Position numbers and translations under genes: made by a program | In this document: positions 56,504 to 63,720 of the stretch, piece after piece | Layout: each line of letters opens with the position of its first letter | Numbering within the stretch: position 1 is the first letter of the stretch | Assembly: GCF_017353255.1 (NCBI RefSeq) | Contig: NZ_JAFMYU010000029.1 | Span: forward strand, 1-64,000 | Direction: 5' to 3' | DNA length: 64,000 bases | Source: Fibrella aquatilis | GTDB taxonomy: Bacteria > Bacteroidota > Bacteroidia > Cytophagales > Spirosomataceae | Notes under the pieces: model-generated | The model's input: only the letters and a program-made list of their open reading frames with translations | Told to the model about the DNA's origin: nothing | The model's database searches: none

Positions 56504-58348
56504 ATGGATCGTAATCAACTTATTGGCCTGCTGTTAATCCTGGCCTTATTTGTCGGCTATCAATACCTGATGCCGAAACCGCCTGCCACGCCGCCGACTA
56601 CTCAACAAGCCAAAACGACGAAGCCTGCCTCTGGTACAAATGCCGCCTCGGCCACGGCCGTCGCTGGTAATCAAGCCCTTGATTCTGTTGCTGCCAAAGC
56701 GCAGTTTGGTGCCTTTGCCGCCGCCGCCACCGGACAGGAGCGCGACGTGGTGGTTGAAAACCCTGACGTGAAAATCACCTTCAACACCTTCGGCGGGCAG
56801 GTGAAAGAAGTGTTGCTGAAAAAATTCAAGACCTACAACGGCAAACCGCTGATCCTGATCGACGCAAAAACGAGTCAGACAGCCCTGGAAATGCCCACCC
56901 GCACGGGTAAAGTGGATGTGCATAAATTGTACTTCCAGACCACGGGTACCGCCATGGCTGGTCAGCCCATTACCTTCCGCGCCGACCTGGGCAACGGGCA
57001 GGCTATCGAGCAGGTATATACTGTGCCTGCCGCTGGTTATGTGGTTGATTATCAACTGAAAACCGCTGGGCTTGACAATGTGCTGGGCACCGGCGACGTG
57101 CGGCTGCTCTGGATGGACCGGATGCAACAGTACGAAAACGACCTGAGCAACAACCGCCGCGCTGCCACCGTCAACTACCTCACCAACGACGATAGCTTTG
57201 AGCACCTGCCCGAAAACGAAAGCAGCAACGAGGTAGTGTCTGAGAAGCCCGTGAAGTGGTTTGCCATCAAGCACAAATACTTTCTGTCGGCGTTTATTGC
57301 GCAAAATTCACAACTGACCAAAGCGTCGTTTAAAGCCCTGACCGATGCCGCCGACAGCAGCACGGTGAAGACCGCCATTGCCGACGTGAGCTTTCCCCTT
57401 GCCGACGTGAAAGCGGGCAAAGGCAACTTCCGCTACTACTACGGCCCTAATGATTTCCAGGAGATAAAAGAAGGCGTGGCCCCCGAATTCGACCGGAACG
57501 TGTACCTAGGCTACTCGATCCTGAAGCCGATCAACCAGTACTTTTTCATTCCGGTGTTCAACTTCCTCGAGAAGTTTATCACTAACTATGGCCTGCTGAT
57601 TTTGTGCCTGGTGATTTTTGTGAAGCTGCTATTGACGCCGCTTACCTACAAAGCCTACACCAGTCAGGCCAAAATGCGGGTGCTGATGCCCGAAATGGCG
57701 GCAATCAAAGAGCGCGTGGGCGACGATGCCACCAAACAGCAGCAGGAGCAGATGAAGCTCTACAGCGAAGTGGGCGTGTCGCCGTTGAGTGGCTGCGTAC
57801 CGGTGTTGGCCACCATGCCCATTCTGTTTGCCCTATTCCAGTTGTTTCCGAACCTGATTGAACTGCGGCAGAAGTCGTTTCTGTGGGCACCCGATTTGTC
57901 TACGTATGACTCGTTTATCAAGTTTGGGTTCAATATCCCGTTTCTGGGTAATCACCTGAGCCTGTTTACGGTGATGATGACCATTTCGAGCATTGCCTAC
58001 GCCCACTACAACAACCAGACTACGCCCCAACAGCCTGGTCCGGTAAACATGAAGGCGCTGAGCTACATTTTTCCGGTCATGTTTATGTTTGTGCTGAACT
58101 CGTTTCCGGCGGGTCTTACCTGGTACTACTTTGTGTCGAACGTGGTGACGATTGCGCAGCAACTGGCCATTCGCGGGTTTGTGGATGAGGCGAAGATCAA
58201 GGCCGTGCTCGACGAAAACCGGGTGAAAATTGCCGCCGGTGGAGGTAAGAAATCCAAGTTTCAGGAGATGTTGCAGCGGCAACTGTCGGCAGCCGAAGAA
58301 GCCCGGAAACAAACGGACAGTACTACTAAGAAGAAGCCCAAAAAATAA
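56504..58348 (+). CDS. yidC: Membrane protein insertase YidC
   Basis: Inserts and folds inner-membrane proteins, with or without Sec. The 614 residues match the Gram-negative form: N-terminal helix (MDRNQLIGLLLILALFVGYQY), a large periplasmic beta-domain (about 80-350), then five core helices (about 360-560) with KLLLTPLTYKAYTSQAKMR, LSGCVPVLATMPILFALFQLFPNLIELR, and SLFTVMMTIS. The C-terminal tail is basic (KKSKFQEMLQRQL...KKKPKK), as expected for ribosome contact. The conserved positively charged groove residue is in the first core helix region. An intrinsic terminator follows the stop. Confidence 0.96.
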   Translation: MDRNQLIGLLLILALFVGYQYLMPKPPATPPTTQQAKTTKPASGTNAASATAVAGNQALDSVAAKAQFGAFAAAATGQERDVVVENPDVKITFNTFGGQVKEVLLKKFKTYNGKPLILIDAKTSQTALEMPTRTGKVDVHKLYFQTTGTAMAGQPITFRADLGNGQAIEQVYTVPAAGYVVDYQLKTAGLDNVLGTGDVRLLWMDRMQQYENDLSNNRRAATVNYLTNDDSFEHLPENESSNEVVSEKPVKWFAIKHKYFLSAFIAQNSQLTKASFKALTDAADSSTVKTAIADVSFPLADVKAGKGNFRYYYGPNDFQEIKEGVAPEFDRNVYLGYSILKPINQYFFIPVFNFLEKFITNYGLLILCLVIFVKLLLTPLTYKAYTSQAKMRVLMPEMAAIKERVGDDATKQQQEQMKLYSEVGVSPLSGCVPVLATMPILFALFQLFPNLIELRQKSFLWAPDLSTYDSFIKFGFNIPFLGNHLSLFTVMMTISSIAYAHYNNQTTPQQPGPVNMKALSYIFPVMFMFVLNSFPAGLTWYYFVSNVVTIAQQLAIRGFVDEAKIKAVLDENRVKIAAGGGKKSKFQEMLQRQLSAAEEARKQTDSTTKKKPKK

Positions 58349-58405
58349 TCCGGTCGCAAACGCTTAACGTGGCGATAGGACGGATTAGTTAGATAAGCTG
58401 AAGTG

Positions 58406-58437
58406 AAAAAGCAACGTGTGGCTACGTTGCTTTTTTT
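58406..58437 (+). terminator. Rho-independent terminator after yidC
   Basis: Stem AAAAAGCAACGT / ACGTTGCTTTTT with a six-base loop, followed by T's. It lies 58 bases after the yidC stop codon and the next gene starts 15 bases after it. Confidence 0.88.
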
Positions 58438-58451
58438 ACATTGCCAACATA

Positions 58452-60164
58452 ATGACAATGAGCCAACTACGTAAGCAAATAGGAATAATAGTGGGCCTGC
58501 TGGTACTGGTGACAGCTGGCTACGCCCAAAAAGTGACCGACACCGAGCGGCGCTACCGGACGGGCGTGAGGGCTTTGCAAACCGGCGAGTATGACCGCGC
58601 CCGCAACGAGCTGCAAGTGGTGATGCAACGCGGCGGGAGCTTTGCGCCCTACGCCTACTACTACCACGCTGACGCCTCGTTTCAGCAGAAAAAATATCCG
58701 GCCACCCGCACCACCATCAAAGAACTGATTGACCGCTTTCCCGAGTGGCGGAAGCGCGACGAGGCGTATTACCTGGCCGCCTGCGCCGCCATGGAACAGG
58801 GCCTATTTGACGAGGCCCTTTCCTACACCAACCTCATCACCGATGTCGGCCTACGCCCCGACGTTGACCGGATGGAGCGTAATTTCCTGTCGCGCATTAC
58901 CGACATAAACCGCCTTAAGGCTCTGCAAACGCAATATCCGAAAGATAGAACACTTGCCCTGGCCCTGATCGAACTCATCCAGGAAAGCTCGACCGACAAG
59001 GCCGACCTGGAACTGTCGGACCGGCTCACCAATCGGTTTGGCGTGGTACCCGCGCCCCGTGCGCCCCGCCCCGCGCCGGTGACTCAGCCGGTGGAGGTGG
59101 CTAAAACGAAGCCTGCCGTAGTGGCCAAAGTGAAGGGGACGGTCAACGTGGGGGTGATGTTGCCCTTCCGGCTGGACCGCTTCGATCCCGACGACCGCAC
59201 CCGCACCAATCAGTATGCCTATGACTTGCTGGAAGGCATGAAGATGGCCCGCAACAAGCTCTTCACCGAAGGCATCACGATCAACCTGTTTGCCTATGAT
59301 GTTGATAATGATCCTGACGAAACGCTGGAACTGCTGAACAACGCCGCTTTCGGGCAAAACGACCTGCTGGTGGGGCCGCTTTTCTCCGAACCAAACAGGC
59401 TGGTGTCTGACTACGCCCTGCAAAACAACATCACGCTGGTAAACCCCATCTCTACCAGCCACGACCTGATCACCAACCGGCCCAATGCGTATCTGGCCCA
59501 ACCCTCTACCTGGCAGCAGGCTACCGGGGCGGTGGCTTTTGTGGAAGATCAGGTTAGCACTAAAAAGGCCGCTGTGTACTTCGGTACTGCCCGGAAAGAC
59601 TCGCTGCTGGCTTCGGCCTATGCGGGTGAACTGAAGGCCAAGGGATTCCAAGTAGTGGATTTCAAGCGTGTTTCGGGTAAGGGTATGTCGCTCGGTCTAA
59701 CCGAGAGCAATAAGCCGAGCCATGTGTTTTTTGCCAGCAGCAACGAAGACGACGGCATCCGTATGCTCGACGCTATGAACCGCAGTGGGGTGGTGGGGCC
59801 GCTGGTGACGACCTACCCGGCGTTCAACTACTTCCGTAATTCGCTGGCCACTTTCACGCGCCGGACCCTGCTGATGCTGGCTCCTGAGTTTATGGACTTG
59901 GGCCGTAACGCCACCAAAACCTTCGAGGAAGCCTACATTACCAAACGGTCTATTCTGCCCTCGGTATTTGTGGCGCAGGGCTACGACCTGATGCTGTTTT
60001 TCGGTCGCCAGCTGGCCAAAGGCAGCCTGAAAAACCGCGCCAACCTCGTCACCAGCCCCGATGACGATTACGTCCTCTCCGGCTTCGACTACACCCAATC
60101 AAACGACAATAAAATCGTCCCCATCATCAAATTCGACGGGGCACGGTTTCAAAAGGTTAATTAG
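58452..60164 (+). CDS. Secreted TPR plus periplasmic-binding-fold protein (LpoA-like)
   Basis: A 570-residue exported protein. The start MTMSQLRKQIGIIVGLLVL gives a signal peptide; a second ATG two codons later is also possible. The first part (about 30-185) has TPR-like helices (RRYRTGVRALQTGEYDRARNELQ, KYPATRTTIKELIDRFPEW). A type I periplasmic-binding fold follows (about 240-560: VNVGVMLPFRLDRFDPDDRT, LLVGPLFSEPNRLVSDYA, LAQPSTWQQATGAVAFV, PSVFVAQGYDLMLFFGRQL). The combination resembles E. coli LpoA and the Bacteroidota relatives annotated as amino-acid ABC-binding proteins. No transporter genes adjoin, so a cell-wall or sensing role is more likely than nutrient import. Confidence 0.8.
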   Translation: MTMSQLRKQIGIIVGLLVLVTAGYAQKVTDTERRYRTGVRALQTGEYDRARNELQVVMQRGGSFAPYAYYYHADASFQQKKYPATRTTIKELIDRFPEWRKRDEAYYLAACAAMEQGLFDEALSYTNLITDVGLRPDVDRMERNFLSRITDINRLKALQTQYPKDRTLALALIELIQESSTDKADLELSDRLTNRFGVVPAPRAPRPAPVTQPVEVAKTKPAVVAKVKGTVNVGVMLPFRLDRFDPDDRTRTNQYAYDLLEGMKMARNKLFTEGITINLFAYDVDNDPDETLELLNNAAFGQNDLLVGPLFSEPNRLVSDYALQNNITLVNPISTSHDLITNRPNAYLAQPSTWQQATGAVAFVEDQVSTKKAAVYFGTARKDSLLASAYAGELKAKGFQVVDFKRVSGKGMSLGLTESNKPSHVFFASSNEDDGIRMLDAMNRSGVVGPLVTTYPAFNYFRNSLATFTRRTLLMLAPEFMDLGRNATKTFEEAYITKRSILPSVFVAQGYDLMLFFGRQLAKGSLKNRANLVTSPDDDYVLSGFDYTQSNDNKIVPIIKFDGARFQKVN

Positions 60165-60265
60165 TGAAGGACTGAAAGAGCGAAAGAGGGTGCCGCAGGC
60201 ATAGTTATGCATTAGCCCGTTTTACGCTTTCGCTCTTTCGCTCTTTCACTCTTTCACTCTTTCAC
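60164..60265. repeat. Inverted repeat, GAAAGAG family (8-nt words), before hemL
   Basis: Right arm TTTCGCTC TTTCGCTC TTTCACTC TTTCACTC TTTCACC ends one base before the hemL ATG. The left arm GTGAAGGACTGAAAGAGCGAAAGAG begins directly after the previous stop codon and is shorter. Centre GCATAGTTATGC. It replaces the usual ribosome-binding region of hemL. Confidence 0.88.
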
Positions 60266-60266
60266 C

Positions 60267-61547
60267 ATGACGAGCGAACAACTATTTGAGAAAGCGAAGA
60301 CGCTAATTCCGGGGGGGGTGAACTCACCCGTGCGGGCGTTTCGGGCGGTGGGGGGGAACCCGCTGTTCATTAAATCGGCTAAAGGGCCGTTTATCACCGA
60401 CGAAGACGACCGGCAGTATATCGAACTGATCAACTCATGGGGACCCATGATTCTGGGCCATGCGTTCGAGCCGGTGGAAAAGGCCGTGCGCGACGCCATT
60501 CAGCACTCGTTTTCGTTTGGCGCACCCACCCGCAAGGAGGTCGAAATGGCCGAGTTGATTGTGAGCATGGTGCCGTCGGTAGAAAAAGTGCGGATGGTGA
60601 ATTCGGGTACCGAGGCTACCATGGCCGCTATCCGCGTGGCGCGGGGCTTCACTGGGCGCGATAAGCTCATCAAGTTTGAAGGGTGCTACCACGGCCACGG
60701 CGATTCGTTTCTGATCTCGGCGGGTAGTGGTGCGCTCACCATGGGTACGCCCGATAGCCCCGGCGTGACCAAAGCCACGGCCCTCGACACGCTCACGGTA
60801 CCCTATAACAACCTGGCGGTGCTGGAGGCCATCATCGAGGCCAACCACAATCAGGTGGCCTGCGTCATTCTGGAACCGGTGGTGGGCAATATGGGCTGCG
60901 TAATTCCCGAACCGGGCTATTTGCAGGGGATCCGCGATCTGTGTACCAAACACGGCATCGTCCTTGTTTTCGACGAAGTGATGACGGGTTTCCGGCTGGC
61001 GAAAGGCGGCGCACAGGAGCGTTTTGGCATCATGCCCGACCTCACCACGATGGGTAAAATCATTGGCGGCGGTATGCCCGTGGGGGCCTACGGTGGCCGC
61101 ACCGACATTATGAACATGGTGTCGCCAGCCGGGCCGGTGTATCAGGCGGGTACGCTGTCGGGCAATCCCATTGCCATGTCGGCAGGGCTGGCTATGCTGC
61201 ATTACCTGAACGACCACCCGGAGGTGTATACGCGCCTGGAAGAAATTGGCAAGCGGCTGGGCGACGGTTTCCGCAACAGCGCGGCGAAGCTGGGCCTGAA
61301 CTATACGGTTAATCAGATCGGGTCGATGTTCACGCTCTTCATGACCGACAAGCCCGTCACCGACCTCGATTCGGCCAAAACATCTGACATTCCCAAATTC
61401 GGCCGCTACTTCCACGCCATGCTTGACCACGGCGTGTACCTGGCCCCCGCCCAATATGAGAGCCTCTTTGTCTCAACAGCATTAACAGATGATTTGATCG
61501 AGCAGGTGATTATGGCCAACGAAGAAAGCCTGAAGGAAACAATGTAA
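60267..61547 (+). CDS. hemL: Glutamate-1-semialdehyde 2,1-aminomutase
   Basis: Converts glutamate-1-semialdehyde to 5-aminolevulinate for haem and tetrapyrroles, using PLP/PMP. The 426-residue sequence starts MTSEQLFEKAKTLIPGGVNSPVRAF, a hallmark N terminus. Other blocks: NSWGPMILGHA, NSGTEATMAAIRVARGFTGR, FEGCYHGHGD, VIFEPV-type LEPVVGNMG, VLVFDEVMTGFR, and the PLP lysine in TTMGKIIGGGMPVGAYGG (near residue 268). Complete length. It leads a short plus-strand run; a hairpin ends one base before the ATG. Confidence 0.97.
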   Translation: MTSEQLFEKAKTLIPGGVNSPVRAFRAVGGNPLFIKSAKGPFITDEDDRQYIELINSWGPMILGHAFEPVEKAVRDAIQHSFSFGAPTRKEVEMAELIVSMVPSVEKVRMVNSGTEATMAAIRVARGFTGRDKLIKFEGCYHGHGDSFLISAGSGALTMGTPDSPGVTKATALDTLTVPYNNLAVLEAIIEANHNQVACVILEPVVGNMGCVIPEPGYLQGIRDLCTKHGIVLVFDEVMTGFRLAKGGAQERFGIMPDLTTMGKIIGGGMPVGAYGGRTDIMNMVSPAGPVYQAGTLSGNPIAMSAGLAMLHYLNDHPEVYTRLEEIGKRLGDGFRNSAAKLGLNYTVNQIGSMFTLFMTDKPVTDLDSAKTSDIPKFGRYFHAMLDHGVYLAPAQYESLFVSTALTDDLIEQVIMANEESLKETM

Positions 61548-61560
61548 TCGTTAGCAGACT

Positions 61561-61974
61561 GTGGGTAAAATTCTTCTATCTGTTCTGGGCGTGGTCCTGT
61601 TGGTCACAGTGATTATTTGGCAGGGTTCCCCCTGTGTAGGAATCCTCCCGCCAGTTGCTTCGACAATAGTTAGCCAGCAGGGGGTGTTACGTCAGTTTGT
61701 GGATGGGTCAAAAAACTGTCTTTGTGACGAGATACGGGTGCGTTACACAGTTGAAGAGGGAGCCTATCAGATTGACCACCTTGCCTACTATGATCTGGGC
61801 ATGAAGACGTTGCGAATAGAAACGTCCCCTGGTAGCGGATGGTCTTTCGGTTGGGAGAACGTAGACACGCCGCTGATTGAACGGGTACTTCAGGAAGGAG
61901 GGCAGTTTAGCCTGTTTACGAAGTACCGTCCTGAGAGCAAGCATCCTCCCAGCCCTAATGAACTTCCCTACTGA
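61561..61974 (+). CDS. Small membrane-anchored protein, GTG start
   Basis: A 137-residue protein in frame behind hemL with a GTG start at 61561 (13 bases after the hemL stop). Residues 3-19 are hydrophobic (KILLSVLGVVLLVTVII), probably a signal anchor. Two Cys occur close together (NCLCDEIRV). The rest is a beta-rich soluble domain with WSFGWENVD. I recognise no family. The gene ends two bases before the glycosyltransferase ATG, so all three genes form one unit with hemL by spacing alone. Confidence 0.65.
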   Translation: MGKILLSVLGVVLLVTVIIWQGSPCVGILPPVASTIVSQQGVLRQFVDGSKNCLCDEIRVRYTVEEGAYQIDHLAYYDLGMKTLRIETSPGSGWSFGWENVDTPLIERVLQEGGQFSLFTKYRPESKHPPSPNELPY

Positions 61975-61976
61975 CT

Positions 61977-62966
61977 ATGCATTTTTCCGTCGTCATTCCT
62001 GTCTATAACCGCCCTGATGAACTGGCTGATTTGCTGGAGAGTTTAACCCGGCAAACCTATACAGATTTTGAGGTGCTGGTGATCGAAGATGGGTCGACAA
62101 AGAAGGCCGATGGGGTGGCGGCGGCCTATCGGGACCGACTGAACCTGCGGTATTTCGAGAAAGAAAATACGGGGCAGGGTTTCTCGCGTAACTACGGTTT
62201 CGAGCGGGCCACCGGCGATTATTTCGTGGTCTTTGATTCCGATGCCGTGGTGCCGCCGGGCTATTTGGCGGCCGTTGCCGATTACTTAACCCACACATCC
62301 TTAGACGCTTACGGTGGTCCAGACGCCGCCAGTCCTGATTTTTCGGATACGCAAAAGGCCATTAGCTACGCCATGACGTCGGTGTTCACGACGGGCGGTA
62401 TTCGGGGAAAAAAGCAGAACGTGGGTGGTGTTTTTTTGCCCCGCTCGTTTAACATGGGTCTGTCGCGACGCGTATTTAGGGAAACGGGTGGTTTTGCCAA
62501 ACGCGACATGGGCGAAGACATGGAACTCAGCACCCGCCTCATCCGCCTCGGCTACCGCGTGGGTCTCATCCCCGACGCGGGCGTGTACCATAAGCGGCGC
62601 GGCACGCTGGGGGCATTTTTTCGGCAGATCATTAACTTTGGCCGAACGCGGGTACAACTGCAACGGCAGTATAACATCCCCATTAAGGTGGTGCATCTGT
62701 TCCCGGTGCTGTTCACGCTGGGCTGGCTGAGCCTGCCGCTGCTGGCCCTGCTCTACGCCCCGCTGGCCCTGCTGGGTTTGGCCGCGTATTTGCTGTTTGC
62801 CCTGTTAGTCCTGACCGACGCCACCCGGCAAGAAGGCAGCCTGCGCGTAGGCTGGCTGAGTATGCTAGCCTCGTTCACCCAACTTTCGGCCTACGGACTG
62901 GGCTTTTTAGGCGAACTTTTTAGGTGGCGGGGCCATACTCGCGTCAGCAAAAATCGTAATTCGTAA
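61977..62966 (+). CDS. Glycosyltransferase family 2
   Basis: A 329-residue membrane-linked glycosyltransferase. The N-terminal GT-A domain (1-230) shows FSVVIPVYNRPDELADLL, LVIEDGSTKKADG, FEKENTGQGFSRNYGFERA, DYFVVFDSDAVVPPGYL (D-x-D metal site), and GEDMELSTRLIR (E-D). Two hydrophobic stretches follow (about 240-265 and 270-290), placing it at the inner membrane. It is the third gene of a run with hemL. The product may be an exopolysaccharide or glycan precursor. The last residues (RVSKNRNS) are encoded by a repeat half element, so the natural end may have been longer. Confidence 0.9.
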   Translation: MHFSVVIPVYNRPDELADLLESLTRQTYTDFEVLVIEDGSTKKADGVAAAYRDRLNLRYFEKENTGQGFSRNYGFERATGDYFVVFDSDAVVPPGYLAAVADYLTHTSLDAYGGPDAASPDFSDTQKAISYAMTSVFTTGGIRGKKQNVGGVFLPRSFNMGLSRRVFRETGGFAKRDMGEDMELSTRLIRLGYRVGLIPDAGVYHKRRGTLGAFFRQIINFGRTRVQLQRQYNIPIKVVHLFPVLFTLGWLSLPLLALLYAPLALLGLAAYLLFALLVLTDATRQEGSLRVGWLSMLASFTQLSAYGLGFLGELFRWRGHTRVSKNRNS

Positions 62967-62983
62967 TTCGTACATCGTAAATC
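62934..62983. repeat. Half element: core fragment plus CGT heptamers
   Basis: CATACTCGCGTCAGC (a core fragment) followed by AAATCGT AATTCGT AATTCGT ACATCGT AAATC. It is the right half of a 21400-type hairpin without its left arm. It overlaps the end of the glycosyltransferase gene and reaches to six bases before the next ATG. Confidence 0.65.
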
Positions 62984-62989
62984 AATGCC

Positions 62990-63337
62990 ATGGCCAATCC
63001 AGGAAAACCACCGGGACAGCGTTTAGTCAACCGGATGAGTGCACGTACTAAATGGCTCTTGCTAGCCCCTGCCGGGCTGGTACTCATTGGCGCGGGCCTG
63101 TGTGTGCTGGTAGGTGCGGGCTACGAGATGCAGAGCGGCGCCCCGTTCATGCGCTGGTTTATCAAAGGCACCTACAGCCTGATTCTGGTCAACGGGGGCA
63201 TTTCGGTCTTCGGCACCGCCGTGCGTTTTCGCGTCATGATGGACACCCGGCAGATCATCAGGCAGGAGCTAAAACGCAATTACAAGAAATACGATAAACG
63301 CAAAAAAGCCCCGTCGCAGAAGAGAGACGAGGCTTAA
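62990..63337 (+). CDS. Small two-helix membrane protein
   Basis: A 115-residue protein with two membrane helices (about 22-45 and 55-80: LLLAPAGLVLIGAGLCVLVGAG and YSLILVNGGISVFGTAVRF) and a basic cytoplasmic tail (about 90-115, RQELKRNYKKYDKRKK). No family recognised. The N terminus (MANPGKPPGQRLVNR) is short and basic. The ATG lies six bases after the half repeat. It is convergent with the 51-residue gene across a long hairpin. Confidence 0.65.
   Translation: MANPGKPPGQRLVNRMSARTKWLLLAPAGLVLIGAGLCVLVGAGYEMQSGAPFMRWFIKGTYSLILVNGGISVFGTAVRFRVMMDTRQIIRQELKRNYKKYDKRKKAPSQKRDEA
63302..63335 (-). terminator. Candidate minus-strand terminator within the end of the 62990 gene
   Basis: On the minus strand: AAGCCTCGTC, ten-base loop, GACGGGGCTT then TTTT (one G-U pair). 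It lies beyond the hairpin repeat and could end the transcript of the 51-residue gene. Confidence 0.5.
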
Positions 63338-63343
63338 GAAAAG

Positions 63344-63465
63344 GTTTAAGATTCAACGTCTAAGGTTTAAAGTTGCGGTCCCGCGTCCGGGCTTACGCAG
63401 ACATACTCTAGCGTAAGCCCGGACGCGGGACCGCAACTTTAAACCTTAGACATTGAATCTTAAAC
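63344..63465. repeat. Inverted repeat with GGTTTAA heptamers and shared core
   Basis: Arms of about 55 bases: GGTTTAA GATTCAA CGTCTAA GGTTTAA AGTTGC, then GGTCCCGCGTCCGG, then the core GGGCTTACGC, loop AGACATACTCTA, GCGTAAGCCC, and complementary arm. It fills the convergent gap between the 62990 gene and the 51-residue gene. Confidence 0.95.
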
Positions 63466-63471
63466 TTACGT

Positions 63472-63627
63472 TTACGCTGCTTTCTTCTCGGCGAAAGAGG
63501 CCTTAATGGCTTCTACGTCAACGTTTTTCAGGGTTGGCTTCAGCGTCAATTGCTTGATGGCGTTCACCTTGTTGGTGGCAATGGCGCGGTTGCGGCGGCC
63601 TTTGCGAAGTAGTTTAGTCACTCCCAT
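63472..63627 (-). CDS. 51-residue basic conserved-looking protein
   Basis: A short open frame from ATG at 63627 to TAA at 63472. The protein begins MGVTKLLRKGRRNRAIA, is strongly basic in its first half, and ends with a helical, charged part (KNVDVEAIKASFAEKKAA). It has a perfect -7 box upstream (63666-63673) and a putative terminator downstream, so I judge it a real gene. No family recognised; a nucleic-acid-binding or ribosome-associated role would fit its charge, but this is speculation. Confidence 0.6.
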   Translation of the reverse strand: MGVTKLLRKGRRNRAIATNKVNAIKQLTLKPTLKNVDVEAIKASFAEKKAA

Positions 63628-63665
63628 TGTGGTATGTCGTTAATTGTCGGTTCTTTTTCGGAACG

Positions 63666-63673
63666 CAAAAGTA
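63666..63673 (-). promoter_or_regulatory. Candidate -7 box for the 51-residue gene
   Basis: Minus-strand TACTTTTG, perfect to TAnnTTTG, about 39 bases before the ATG at 63627. No TTG found at the usual -33 distance. Confidence 0.5.
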
Positions 63674-63720
63674 GTGATTTTCGACCAAAAATGGTCTTCC
63701 ATATTGGTGTTTTTGGTCCG

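Noticed and set aside
60435-61454. A 339-residue open frame on the minus strand opposite hemL
   Set aside because: It is a shadow of hemL: the composition is low in hydrophobic core patterns, it has no family features and no promoter, and long antisense frames are common in GC-rich genes.
3359-63465. CRISPR array
   Set aside because: Tandem words inside the hairpins look like short repeats, but there are no constant repeats with unique spacers and no cas genes.
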